DNA of 27,395 nucleotides from an uncultured Lachnospiraceae bacterium (GTDB taxonomy: Bacteria > Bacillota > Clostridia > Lachnospirales > Lachnospiraceae): assembly GCA_902796045.1 (NCBI GenBank), contig CADBNQ010000043.1, positions 1 through 27,395 on the forward strand, read 5' to 3'. Positions 17,001 through 24,575 of the stretch are shown here, one piece after another; the first letter of the stretch is position 1; each line of letters starts with the position of its first letter. The translations under genes were made by a program, and so were the position numbers. The notes beneath the pieces were generated by a model. It was not told where the DNA came from, searched no databases, and saw only the letters and a program-made list of their open reading frames with translations.

Positions 17001-18112
17001 AGTGGAGACTTCAGCCAGGGGGAGCTATCCCTGTTATGCTCTCTCCACAGAATGAATCCAAAGGAAAGGTACAGAATATTGGTACCCTGTTCTTCTTGTG
17101 CAAGCTTTGTTTTGGAACGAAGATTCTTTAAAGTTTTCTCCCGTTCCATAACGGTTCCCTCTGCTTTGATGTCTCCTACATGAACCGGCAGAGAATATGA
17201 AAGGGTCTCCAAAAGAGCTAGCATAGCATATGTTCTGAAATCAGAATCCTTGCTGATCGGTCTTTGAAAGGTCAATGTTTTCTCACCGATCGCCAGCTGA
17301 TTGAACAGTTCTGTAGCTTCCGGTTCCAGGATCTTCAGTGTTCCCCTTTTTGTCTCCCGGTAATTGATCATTTTATTTCTCTTGCCGGTATCCAAAAGCT
17401 CCTTCTTCCAGCGGTCAATTTTGCGCTCCAGGATAGTTCTTGGCGGCACGGTCTCTTCCTGTGCAGTCGCAGAATTAACCTGTTCAACCGTCTGCTTGTG
17501 GTTTTCTACCGCTGCATGCTCATCACTCCGGTTATCATCGGATGTATCTATCATGGCCAATTTTACCGTCTGTTGAACCGTTCCCCCTGTTATTTCATAA
17601 ACTGGTTCTTCTGTCCTTGTCTGCTGTGTTAATTCTGTCTGCTCATTATTCTGGATATTCTCTGATACCTGTGATTCCAGAACTCTATTCTTCTCTTCCC
17701 CATACGCTGCTGAATTGTTCATCCCGGGAGTGTTCTGGAATTGATTTGATGCACTCTGAGAAGGTATCGACTGAGAACCTACCGACTGGACAGGCAACTG
17801 CTCCACGGCTTTTCTTGCATCTTCAGCCGCCTGCCTCCTACGGTTATGGTTGTCCTTAACCATAGCGTTATACGCATCTGGGTTCAATGTATAACTGGAA
17901 AATGCCGATTTCCAAGCGTTAGCTCCAAAGGAATTGCAAACATGGTAAACAGACCCACACACAGGGCATGTATGGACGGTAAGCAATTCATTATTGCTGC
18001 CATTGTTAAAAGCCTGCTTCAATATCTGCCGGCTTATCCTTGCACAACTTGGGCAGAGGACAGTGGCTGCCTTTGAGCCAATGTCACATTTTACGACTAT
18101 CATTTCTGCCAT
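11072..18112 (-). CDS. Giant SF1 helicase with DUF4011-like region and C-terminal MTES_1575/Vsr-like nuclease (2346 aa)
   Basis: Order of parts: a zinc ribbon (Cys20, 23, 49, 52); a disordered Gln/Asn/Ser-rich linker (~90-220); a DUF4011-like region from ~224 (ERKIDRWKKELLDTGKRNKM); Walker A QGPPGTGKSQ near 525; an insertion of ~1100 residues with ~123-residue repeats; Walker B VIFDEASQIFPQ near 1733; GDTKQLPP near 1758; C-terminal helicase motifs VQGDERDTIFLS near 1941 and RRLNVAITRAK near 1975. Then comes a PD-(D/E)XK domain of the MTES_1575/Vsr-like type (~2045-2135) with RIDIAV, GIECDG, ARDRDRLR and RVWSTEW. An Arg/Glu/Lys coiled coil (~2144-2245) and a small C-terminal domain follow. Related DUF4011 helicases occur in bacterial defence islands and are generally shorter. 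GGAG precedes the ATG, 21 bp after the methyltransferase. It likely unwinds and cuts foreign DNA (inference). Confidence 0.93.
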   Translation of the reverse strand: MAEMIVVKCDIGSKAATVLCPSCARISRQILKQAFNNGSNNELLTVHTCPVCGSVYHVCNSFGANAWKSAFSSYTLNPDAYNAMVKDNHNRRRQAAEDARKAVEQLPVQSVGSQSIPSQSASNQFQNTPGMNNSAAYGEEKNRVLESQVSENIQNNEQTELTQQTRTEEPVYEITGGTVQQTVKLAMIDTSDDNRSDEHAAVENHKQTVEQVNSATAQEETVPPRTILERKIDRWKKELLDTGKRNKMINYRETKRGTLKILEPEATELFNQLAIGEKTLTFQRPISKDSDFRTYAMLALLETLSYSLPVHVGDIKAEGTVMEREKTLKNLRSKTKLAQEEQGTNILYLSFGFILWREHNRDSSPWLKSPLLMMPVQLGLKSLNAPYTLSKYDDEIEVNPTLDYLFNQDYGIDLPTFELKNKDSFENYLEQIEEIIDKKGWKLIREVSLGLLSFLKISMYHDLNNNREQLLNNPVIQAISGDRNALGELPAQARNFNFDKTQPTEWHEVVDSDSSQEEAILLSKLGVSFVMQGPPGTGKSQTITNIIAEALGDGKKVLFVSEKSAALQVVLKRLTDAKLDAFCLSLHNYKANKKEIIDNIGSNLGLSREYVDSSVMGELTELFHDRQYLDVYADDLHKIIEPFGESVYMVFGRLAKLSDATAIEFRIQNPTKISKEDYASLLFLVDAFEKALNSIDGKLTDNPWADTTATAAGHLFKTEMMNATDGLEKNLGEMEGLVVSLNQNYGCTLDPTWNHVHENLEIYEAVMALPLFPINWESPDKRSILRSRAISEAGKKKDTYSHVDVLKGLSDRIRSEWSVYGLDISANDLMQITGEKEYETEEDGQTITTHNGAVIAFLGKTEDETKEIMRYYREAASLFGLAEGDTLSDIVTVTRILGAMEDMPVMDAAWFDTEKNPEYSEAAEKAKRHQDVYRQKKAAVLENWEPAALDINVGDMQFRFKTKYTAEFYRTKENIDRDLDRLRVMHKSVGVYIDDTEIIDMLQALTDINAEKKWFEENEVRIRKVFPGVYQGIDTEWDNVLIIIQRMSDEAKAHQGRIQQMTDQVLSEWERDVLNLDSSAMLNRFKTEHVGMLRKMKAGYKEDMKQVRLLSKSVGAQIEESQVIALLQILNEIRQEKQWFLDNNARFMEQVPAYYRAEETDWDLIARDTGAMAGEAKSHQAAIGEKKKKILERWETSVLDIDPVDILRRFREEYTQSYRTTNDLYRKDISFLTSLSRRIGEKVSRDAALDLLKIVDEINTEKGWYQKNEARLAETFKGNYAGLETEWEKVISGIRVARDVASQIPGSSIPEETVQAIFKIIENQDKATELLRLQDSLTEERVMALASAVRDALHIPALPMLFSIEKSVLPGLADARAHEEVLGNLIRILDTAHKSGEVSWNELIVLAETVKGILREGAWFAANTAQFTEEQKVNNPDSNIKQLMEFVSAIIRRYAGETTYIPSEELAELFGSRYAGLDTDWQQMVEDIDVVSAYYESGVPDGVDCFIKEVSGEREKRWKAAEGFTRLRELGDASEKGLAYFDELFPASNMKEVAFHEITDKYRACLGGFGELNKWLDFIETKRECDEKGLHDFTDRIVKRNNEVRDVRKAFERGFYMQWLSLTIDDVPSVQTFRRRVHEQRLGKFVRLDVKQFDISKERIRDSIIRSFPSRNEITGAKSELGILRREMEKKRRIMPLRRLFHEIPTLLLTLKPCLMMSPLSVAHFLSAEDYHFDMVIFDEASQIFPQDAIGAIFRADQVIIAGDTKQLPPTNFFSSSTSNSNDDYDDDNEDDFEEEVYDSILEETANVLPNRTLLWHYRSKHEHLIAFSNQEIYRNELVTFPSSNESEPDTGVEFSFVEGGYYDRGGKRNNIQEAKRCVELVKEHIEKHPERSLGIIALSEAQQQTILNEIQKFREENPKYEEFFTEDKEEEFFVKNLENVQGDERDTIFLSICYARTKEQIANNKPMSMNFGPVMKSGGERRLNVAITRAKINVKLVASILPSDIDLNRTESEGIRMIRSYIEFAMNSGAMLASAHQSRVPDDFANAIYKFICEKGYKARQYVGCSGYRIDIAVEHPELEHEFVAGIECDGLSYSHARTARDRDRLRGSVLTNMGWYLYRVWSTEWYRNPEVEGQKLIEFIDSAIVRSNERLKSIREEKEAEERKRQAEAEKERLAKEREEKRRQLEEQRLAEAEKAKAEQAAERRRKASEDRRQAEEKRREEERLRIQREAEERRRREAEEKARREKGSTRGQNSRGSTSRYQQMTIDDVLNGSKPKGGLYDELVAAGFACIDNRASSAIIWVLYKAELKERFEAIAAKYCARYKLEKRGAMATGGRAAWRIMT
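14210..15430 (-). repeat. Internal ~123-residue repeats within the giant helicase
   Basis: At least three well-matched copies with a period of ~370 bp occur between about residues 895 and 1300, plus a partial fourth. Shared pattern: Glu-Lys-x-Trp-Phe/Tyr with a following Asn, Tyr-x-Gly/Ala-x-x-Thr-Glu/Asp-Trp, a Leu-x-x-Trp-Glu then Leu-Asp/Asn-Ile/Leu-Asp, Arg-Phe-Lys/Arg, and a Leu-x-x-Ser-x-x-x-Gly segment. Copy starts lie near 15110, 14740 and 14370, with a more divergent copy starting near 15430. They are mainly helical. Repeat boundaries are approximate. Confidence 0.75.
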
Positions 18113-18133
18113 TTTCTACTCCAATATCAACAG

Positions 18134-21100
18134 TTAAAACAACTCCCGTGTCACCGTATCAATTTGCTTCATCTTTTTTATAGTTCTTGTAATAGAGTCT
18201 AATATCATAAAATATTCATCTATATCTCGCTTTGTAAGTCTTCTTCCCTTTCGCTCCTTCAACCAACGATGGCAAGGTTGGTACCCACCAATGATAAAAT
18301 TCCACGTTTCATCAGAAACAAAGCTAAAACAAGCTGTTTTATTGATATAGATCTTTCCGTTATCAAAAGCAACTTTTTCTATTTCATAGTTATCACCATC
18401 GAAATAATAATCTTGACTTTCAATCTCATGAGGAAGGTGAATGTTTATCAATTCCTCTCCTAATTTGGATAATTCCCAAAAGACAGTCGCTTTCATGGGG
18501 TACGGGATTATCGGAAAATCGCGATTCAAAAAATCTTGATATATTTCCCTATACCTTGCTGAGTATAAAACAGCATAAATATATCGGAACAGATCAATCG
18601 GCCCAAATCTATCATTGTCATTACCGTTTTCACAGAATGTTAAGCCTGTCTTTTTTTCAAATAGTTTCACGGCTGATGATATGAAATTGGGCCTTCTGTT
18701 AAACGCCCCATCCTCCATGTAATACAGTGGGAATACACTTGAGTTTGTAGTTCTCTCTCCACATTTATATTCCACAATATCTGTACTCACAAAAAAGTGT
18801 GTACTGTTACCGGCTTTATTACTCCTCGCAGTGACCAGTGCGATATTATTAGTGTTAATCATATGCTGCATCACTGCGTGAACAGGCCAACCCATAAATC
18901 CTCTTGATTGACCTGTATAATATGTATATCTTCTATCAAATGGGCGATACATTATCTGTTTCACACTTTCAGCATCAATCCCATGAATTCTCAAATCCTC
19001 TTTTGCCCACTCATATTTCCAATCTCGTACATCCGCTGGAATGCTATATTTTGCAATAACATCTTCTTTAGGTTTATTCAATAGGTCATCAGCTGCATTC
19101 AATGCTTCTTCCGAGGTAAACTGTATACACAAAGCATCTCTTTTAGTAAGAACCCCAGTTCCATTTACATCAAACAAATCACGTATCGAAAAGCCATCCT
19201 CATATGATGCTTTTGTTTTTCTATCTTCCTCAAAAAACATATTCATTGGTGGCTGTGGGGTTAAATGCTTCCAAATAATACTTTCAAAATTTGTTTGGTT
19301 TAAAACATTGTACTTGTAATCCCTCTCACCCCAATAATCCACTCTATATATATCCGCCAATTGAGATGATGTCCTATTACGATTTTTGATGGCTATCAAT
19401 ATGCAGACACCTTGTTTAATGTCAAATACATTTTCGTCCTTACTTCCATCAGGAGCCACCTCTTGTCTATTTGCATTACCATGCAGATCGATAATATATA
19501 TTCTGCTAAACTCTCTCATTAATGCAGATCGCATCCCTCTAAAAATTGGGCCATCAAGGAAGCCATGAGGATTGATGAAAGCCAAAACTCCCTTATTTAC
19601 TCTTTCAATGATTGAATGTCCATATCTGATAAATTTTATGTAATCGTCATTTATTGGCTTAGAATTCTTTTCTTTTAACTTGCTTACTCCATCAGCCTCT
19701 TTTTTGTAAAGATCCATTAATGAATCAATCCAGTCTCCTTTATTGGCGCTTTCCGTGCTATAAGGTGGATTTCCAATAATCACATTGATCCCTTCATTTT
19801 TCTTTACTGCATTCGCTGCAATCGACTCTGTCGCCAAGGGATCATCAAACAGAGTCATTTGCATGTCAGATTTGCCGGGTTCCTCAAGCGTATTCGTCAG
19901 ATACACATTTAAACGGGAATCCGAGTCAAACTCATATCCTGTATCCTTAAGAACCATAGCCAGTTTCATATGTGCTACAGCATAAGGAGCCATCATCAGT
20001 TCGAAGCCATTCAAACGTGGCAATAAATGCCTAGGAACATACTCATTCCAAGCCATTTTCAGTTCAGCCGTACTAATCCCGCTATTCTTCTCTTTGAAAT
20101 TCTCATAAATCTGCAGGATTGCCTGCCGCAGGAAGGTTCCCGTTCCGGTGGACGGATCCAACACCTGGATTGCCGGTACATCTTTCGTGTCCTCTACCTG
20201 TGTACGATAGAAACCATCCACACGTTTCTTACTATCGCGCATATACTTGATTTTCTTTGTCTCTGTCGATGCCAAGCCATCTTCCAAACCAAACTCCGTC
20301 TTGATTATGGAATCCACTGCACGAACGATGAAGTTCACCACAGGCTGAGGCGTATAATAAACGCCTCTCTGTACCTTCTGATCCTTATCATACGCAGTCA
20401 GAAATTCTTCATAGAAATGAATAACCGGATCTTCTCTTCCGCCTCCGGTTTGCCTGTTAAAGTCAGTTATAATAGCATCCGTCTTCGTATGGAGCAATAG
20501 ATCCACCACATTGCCGATTTCCAACTCGTCGTAGGAGAGCTTGCTGTTGTTCTGAGAACCAAGGCACTCTTTCATCAGGTTCTTCAAGAAGGGATTTGTA
20601 TTCGGGATGCACTCAACTGCTTCGGCAGCGCTAAAATCATCCTGTGTTTCATCCATACAGCGTGCAGAGAAAAGTCCATATACCACTGTCTGCGCATACA
20701 TATCTGCAAACTGCGTCTCCGTCATATCATGGATCAAGGTGTCCTTGAATTTCTCGTAGAGCTGATGTACATATCCGTTCTCTGTCTCCACTTCCAGAGT
20801 TTCCAAAATGCGGTTGCGGATTCCTCTGGCTTCCGTCGCCAGCTGCACCGTCAGTGTGGATGCATCATGGATCGTCTGCCGATATCCCGTTGTAAATGCC
20901 TTCGACCAGTCATCATGCCATTTTTGCGTATCGTATACATCCACAGGCCAAGTCAGATTTTTTAGCCTGATCTCAAAATGCTGTATGTTGATCGGATCCT
21001 CAATTGCAGGAGCGCAGTAAATCATCTTGATCTGCGGTAGGCCGAATTCCTTATCTTCAAAGTGCGCAATACCGATGGTGCGGTTATTATCCTCTCCCCA

Positions 21101-21454
21101 AAAGCAGATAAAGAGCAGATCCTTCTGATCCCACACCGCATGATCAGCGGAATTTCTCTTCTTTGGAATGAGCCCGGAGAGTACCTTTCTTAAAGCAGTG
21201 ACCTCGAATTTCTTACTGTCAAACTCAACAGAGAAGATCCCCCACTTCTGTCCTTCCACCAGGGGCTGAAGCTGTCTGAGAGACTTAATTCTTGCAAAAG
21301 CTTCTTCCTTAAGTCCCAGATCTTCCGCCTCAAAATCGTAGGATATATCCTCTATATCTTCAAAATCATCCATATCAATATCCCAACTGAGCACATTTAC
21401 AAAATAAGTGATCAGTCGATTCATCGTTCCGATATTTCTGATATCACTGCTCAT
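18134..21454 (-). CDS. N6-adenine DNA methyltransferase with type ISP-like specificity region (1106 aa)
   Basis: An N-terminal region of ~330 residues is followed by RGVYYTPQPVVNFIVR near 370, SAM-binding motif I LDPSTGTGTFLR near 428-440 and catalytic motif IV NPPYS near 560. The C-terminal part has the pattern of type ISP enzymes (LlaGI/LlaBIII-like), including YRPFDRRYTYY near 835, and would read the target DNA sequence. NPPY predicts N6-adenine methylation. Type ISP proteins carry nuclease, helicase, methylase and specificity in one chain; here the nuclease-helicase is the separate upstream gene, 13 bp away. A CGGAGG site precedes the ATG. The 3' half (18134 to about 20000) is clearly more AT-rich than the 5' half, suggesting exchange of the specificity region. 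It may protect host DNA, restrict with its partner, or both. Confidence 0.92.
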   Translation of the reverse strand: MSSDIRNIGTMNRLITYFVNVLSWDIDMDDFEDIEDISYDFEAEDLGLKEEAFARIKSLRQLQPLVEGQKWGIFSVEFDSKKFEVTALRKVLSGLIPKKRNSADHAVWDQKDLLFICFWGEDNNRTIGIAHFEDKEFGLPQIKMIYCAPAIEDPINIQHFEIRLKNLTWPVDVYDTQKWHDDWSKAFTTGYRQTIHDASTLTVQLATEARGIRNRILETLEVETENGYVHQLYEKFKDTLIHDMTETQFADMYAQTVVYGLFSARCMDETQDDFSAAEAVECIPNTNPFLKNLMKECLGSQNNSKLSYDELEIGNVVDLLLHTKTDAIITDFNRQTGGGREDPVIHFYEEFLTAYDKDQKVQRGVYYTPQPVVNFIVRAVDSIIKTEFGLEDGLASTETKKIKYMRDSKKRVDGFYRTQVEDTKDVPAIQVLDPSTGTGTFLRQAILQIYENFKEKNSGISTAELKMAWNEYVPRHLLPRLNGFELMMAPYAVAHMKLAMVLKDTGYEFDSDSRLNVYLTNTLEEPGKSDMQMTLFDDPLATESIAANAVKKNEGINVIIGNPPYSTESANKGDWIDSLMDLYKKEADGVSKLKEKNSKPINDDYIKFIRYGHSIIERVNKGVLAFINPHGFLDGPIFRGMRSALMREFSRIYIIDLHGNANRQEVAPDGSKDENVFDIKQGVCILIAIKNRNRTSSQLADIYRVDYWGERDYKYNVLNQTNFESIIWKHLTPQPPMNMFFEEDRKTKASYEDGFSIRDLFDVNGTGVLTKRDALCIQFTSEEALNAADDLLNKPKEDVIAKYSIPADVRDWKYEWAKEDLRIHGIDAESVKQIMYRPFDRRYTYYTGQSRGFMGWPVHAVMQHMINTNNIALVTARSNKAGNSTHFFVSTDIVEYKCGERTTNSSVFPLYYMEDGAFNRRPNFISSAVKLFEKKTGLTFCENGNDNDRFGPIDLFRYIYAVLYSARYREIYQDFLNRDFPIIPYPMKATVFWELSKLGEELINIHLPHEIESQDYYFDGDNYEIEKVAFDNGKIYINKTACFSFVSDETWNFIIGGYQPCHRWLKERKGRRLTKRDIDEYFMILDSITRTIKKMKQIDTVTRELF

Positions 21455-21467
21455 AAGAAAACCTCCG

Positions 21468-24400
21468 TCAGCTTATCTGCATCCAGGTTACCAGCCGCGG
21501 CTTCACTCCGATCGGAGCCTGTACGGCACGCATATAGGATTTTTTGATGTAACTTTCTATCTTCTTTCTCACCGCTGCAAAGTCTTCTTCCGTAGTGGTG
21601 AGTTTCCTCGGTTCATCCGATTCGCACTGAATTGCCTTCCAGATCTCATAAGTTTGATCATAAATATCTCCGGTCGCAGGATCCACCATATACCATCGGT
21701 AAAGTCCGTCTCCATCTGACCATGAGCCATCAACTCTCTTTGTGGGAAGCTCATAGCAGAAGAAATAGCCGGATCTGGTAGATACCTTCTTACCACTATG
21801 CATCTTCTTCGGCAGAGTAAGCACTGTCTCGTCGTATCCGGGGTTTGCTGCCAGCAGATCCTGATAAGCCAACGCCATCTCTTCATCACTGGAAGTAGCC
21901 CCTTCATACTGCGAATTAAATTCTTTCAAGGCTTCATAATCATCTTCCGGAGTCAAAAGCTTCTTCCCCTCGATACCAAAGGTCTTGGAAATCCGAAGGG
22001 TCTTCCGGGATACCGTCCGGTATAACGACAACAGCTGTTCCAATTCAGTCGGCGGCAGGAAATTCCAGTAGAATGCTTTTTCCCTGTCTTCCTTGTATTC
22101 CGGATGATCCTGGAGCAGTTTTTCCTCTACCTCCGCATTTCTTCTCCTGTCTACACGTCCGATCCTCTGCATCAGGCGTACCGGGTTCCAATGAAGCTCA
22201 TAGTTGATCAGACAGGATGCATCCTGCAAATTCAGGCCTTCTGCCAGAACATCTGTAGCTATCAGAATATCTATCTCATCATCAATGTCCGCTGAAGTCT
22301 TGTCGTTATAATATGGAGCAAATCGTTGCACCAGATCGTGTCGGTTGCCTTTGCTCTGTCCGTCTACTTCTGCAAGCCCGCTAAAACCGGACTTCTGTAA
22401 TTCCTTATATATGTATTTTGCTGTAGCTCTGAACTCGGAGAAGATAATGACCTTCTTCCCCGCCACATGGGGGTCTTCTTTCAGAATCCGGATCAGTTCC
22501 CGGATTTTGTCATCATTCTCAGGCTTAAAGCCCATGATATCCTGAATGAATTCCGCCAGCACCTCCATATCCAAAATGGTGTCATCCAGCATCGCCCGGA
22601 TATCGAAGTCCTTAATATCCAGGTTTTCCTCAACCTCCCATACATAATCCGGCAGGTCATCCTCCAATTCTTCCACGGATGTCATTATGTTTTCTTCAAT
22701 GAACTTGTCTACAAACTCACTGATTGCTTCTTGCTTATTCAAAAAACGTTCCAGCTGTTTCTGATTCCCCTGATTCTGGTAATCAAGAATAAACTTGCGC
22801 AGCCTTGCATAAATACGGATACAGGTTTCCGCAAATGCCTCTACGGAGCTTTCAAACCGCTTCAAGAGCAACTGACGAATCAGATTTACCACTTGTTGCT
22901 GCCGTCCGGATTTCATCTCGTCAATCTTCGACTTATCACCAATGTAATAAATATCCTCATATGGCGAATAAACTGCCAATGCAAGGATAGGCATATTTTT
23001 TCCCGTTTTTTTATCTTTTCGGTAGAAAGAATCTACAAAATGGTCAATCAGGCTCCCATAGGACTTACGCAACGAATAATTTGCCACTATCGGCGCCTGG
23101 CGGATTGAAAAGAGCACCTTCGCCCCTTCCTCATTGGATAAACTCTTCTTGACATAAGCACGGCTTCTTTGCACAACCAGTTCATTCACCAGCATATCTC
23201 CGCGGAAGATATCGTCGGAAACATCAACAGAATCCGATACGCTTGTCCCAGTCATCGTGGTAAGCTTTGCTTCCATCTTCTTGAAATGTCCCTGTAGGCT
23301 GTGTATCCCCAGAGGCGCCGGTGCAAAATAATCATCCTGCCTATGAGTGAACAGTTCAATCAAATGCTGAAGATCAAGAAAGCTATTATTAATCGGGGTT
23401 GCCGTCAGCATGAACATCTGCTTCTGTCGACCGGTAGCCATCATATCAAACAGCTTACGGTAACGGTTGGATGAGCGGTTCCGGAAATGGTGAGCCTCAT
23501 CGATCACCACGATCTCCGCCTGCTCTGCGATCTGCCGCATCAGATTCTCATTCTTTTCCAGAAGCAGATCTGTATGATTGATGATCTTGAAGGGGAAGAA
23601 ACCCTCCAGTATCTCCGGAATGTATTTCTTTATGGTTGTCTCCCAAACGGATACCCTGGCTGCTGCCGGCACCATTAGAACAACATTCTTACGCTCTTTT
23701 TTAACGAATCTCTCAACCAGCATCAAGCCGACAAAGGTCTTGCCCAGACCAACGCCATCGCATAGGAATGCACCTGAGTAATGGTTTGCTATCTCCACCA
23801 TACTGTTGTAGCCGTCCTTCTGATATTGGGACAGCCCCCTATATACAACAGATTCATGATTTTCCCATTCGGATATTGTCTCTTCTCTACTTTTGAAATA
23901 CTCATACATAGAGCGCAGGTATACATCATAGGGGCTGTACTCCTTACAATGGTTCTCTATCACCTCCAACACAGCCTCTGTGATATCTACCGCTTCATTC
24001 CATCGTTCCTCAAACCACAACTGAAGTTCTGCAACCTCATTATCTACCTGTACATTCAGTTCCATATTCTTGGTCAGACCAGCATGTGTGAAATTGCTGG
24101 ATCCAACCAGGGCATAACCATCCGGCAGATTCATCGATGAGATAAACTGCTTTTTATAGTCATCACGGAAGTAAGTGATATAAGCCTTTGCATGGAATTT
24201 ATTCTTATCAAAAACTCTGCATTCAATTCTTCTTTTCTTCATAGCATCGACAATAGCCGACACACCAATCAGGAACTCGTTATGCTCCTGCTCCTCGTCC
24301 ACACTGTCATTCAATCTGGACAACAGTGACTCTACAACTTTGTCGATGACCTCCTTGGTACGCTTTGTCATTTCGCTTCCAAGGATGATGCGCATCTTTT

Positions 24401-24563
24401 CCAGTTTCTGCCAACTTTGGTCAAGATCAAGCAGACCCCCTATCTCCAGATAGCCAGTCGCTACATCCATCTGCTTAGAAACAGAACACCATTCCGTCAG
24501 GTATTTCCTAACGCTCTGTTCCTCCGATGAATTATCTACAACATACAAAGTTTTATGCTCCAT
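21468..24563 (-). CDS. PLD-family nuclease fused to SNF2-type helicase (1031 aa)
   Basis: The N-terminal PLD-like domain has a single HxK motif (FHAKAYI near 121-127) and GSSNFT near 151-156; PLD nucleases often dimerise to form one active site. An SF2/SNF2 motor follows, with Walker A GVGLGKT near 270, DEAHHFRN near 354, LTATPINN near 386 and motif VI QRIGRVDRR near 797-805. The C-terminal ~200 residues are unassigned. The frame extends upstream to an ATG at 24602, but the ATG at 24563 has GAGGA with a 7-base spacer and avoids overlap with the regulator gene, so I chose it. The next gene is the methyltransferase, so this is probably the translocase/nuclease half of a split type ISP-like restriction system. 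PLD-helicase proteins also occur in other defence operons. Confidence 0.92.
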   Translation of the reverse strand: MEHKTLYVVDNSSEEQSVRKYLTEWCSVSKQMDVATGYLEIGGLLDLDQSWQKLEKMRIILGSEMTKRTKEVIDKVVESLLSRLNDSVDEEQEHNEFLIGVSAIVDAMKKRRIECRVFDKNKFHAKAYITYFRDDYKKQFISSMNLPDGYALVGSSNFTHAGLTKNMELNVQVDNEVAELQLWFEERWNEAVDITEAVLEVIENHCKEYSPYDVYLRSMYEYFKSREETISEWENHESVVYRGLSQYQKDGYNSMVEIANHYSGAFLCDGVGLGKTFVGLMLVERFVKKERKNVVLMVPAAARVSVWETTIKKYIPEILEGFFPFKIINHTDLLLEKNENLMRQIAEQAEIVVIDEAHHFRNRSSNRYRKLFDMMATGRQKQMFMLTATPINNSFLDLQHLIELFTHRQDDYFAPAPLGIHSLQGHFKKMEAKLTTMTGTSVSDSVDVSDDIFRGDMLVNELVVQRSRAYVKKSLSNEEGAKVLFSIRQAPIVANYSLRKSYGSLIDHFVDSFYRKDKKTGKNMPILALAVYSPYEDIYYIGDKSKIDEMKSGRQQQVVNLIRQLLLKRFESSVEAFAETCIRIYARLRKFILDYQNQGNQKQLERFLNKQEAISEFVDKFIEENIMTSVEELEDDLPDYVWEVEENLDIKDFDIRAMLDDTILDMEVLAEFIQDIMGFKPENDDKIRELIRILKEDPHVAGKKVIIFSEFRATAKYIYKELQKSGFSGLAEVDGQSKGNRHDLVQRFAPYYNDKTSADIDDEIDILIATDVLAEGLNLQDASCLINYELHWNPVRLMQRIGRVDRRRNAEVEEKLLQDHPEYKEDREKAFYWNFLPPTELEQLLSLYRTVSRKTLRISKTFGIEGKKLLTPEDDYEALKEFNSQYEGATSSDEEMALAYQDLLAANPGYDETVLTLPKKMHSGKKVSTRSGYFFCYELPTKRVDGSWSDGDGLYRWYMVDPATGDIYDQTYEIWKAIQCESDEPRKLTTTEEDFAAVRKKIESYIKKSYMRAVQAPIGVKPRLVTWMQIS

Positions 24564-24570
24564 GATACCG

Positions 24571-24575
24571 TCCTC
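24571..24575 (-). promoter_or_regulatory. Ribosome binding site deciding the PLD-helicase start
   Basis: GAGGA lies 7 bases before the ATG at 24563. The alternative ATG at 24602 has no comparable site and would overlap the regulator gene by 29 bases. Confidence 0.55.

Noticed and set aside
22467..23108. Plus-strand reading frame of 213 codons, and similar long plus-strand frames elsewhere (14978-15451, 20027-20500).
   Set aside because: They lie antisense within well-supported helicase or methyltransferase genes, show low-complexity or unnatural composition and lack ribosome sites; they are mirror frames.
9054..24563. BREX, Pgl or DISARM assignment because of kinase, methyltransferase and helicases.
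   Set aside because: No PglZ, BrxC/PglY, BrxL, DrmA or DrmB was found. The methyltransferase has ISP-like sequence features and the kinase is a simple cytoplasmic Hanks kinase.
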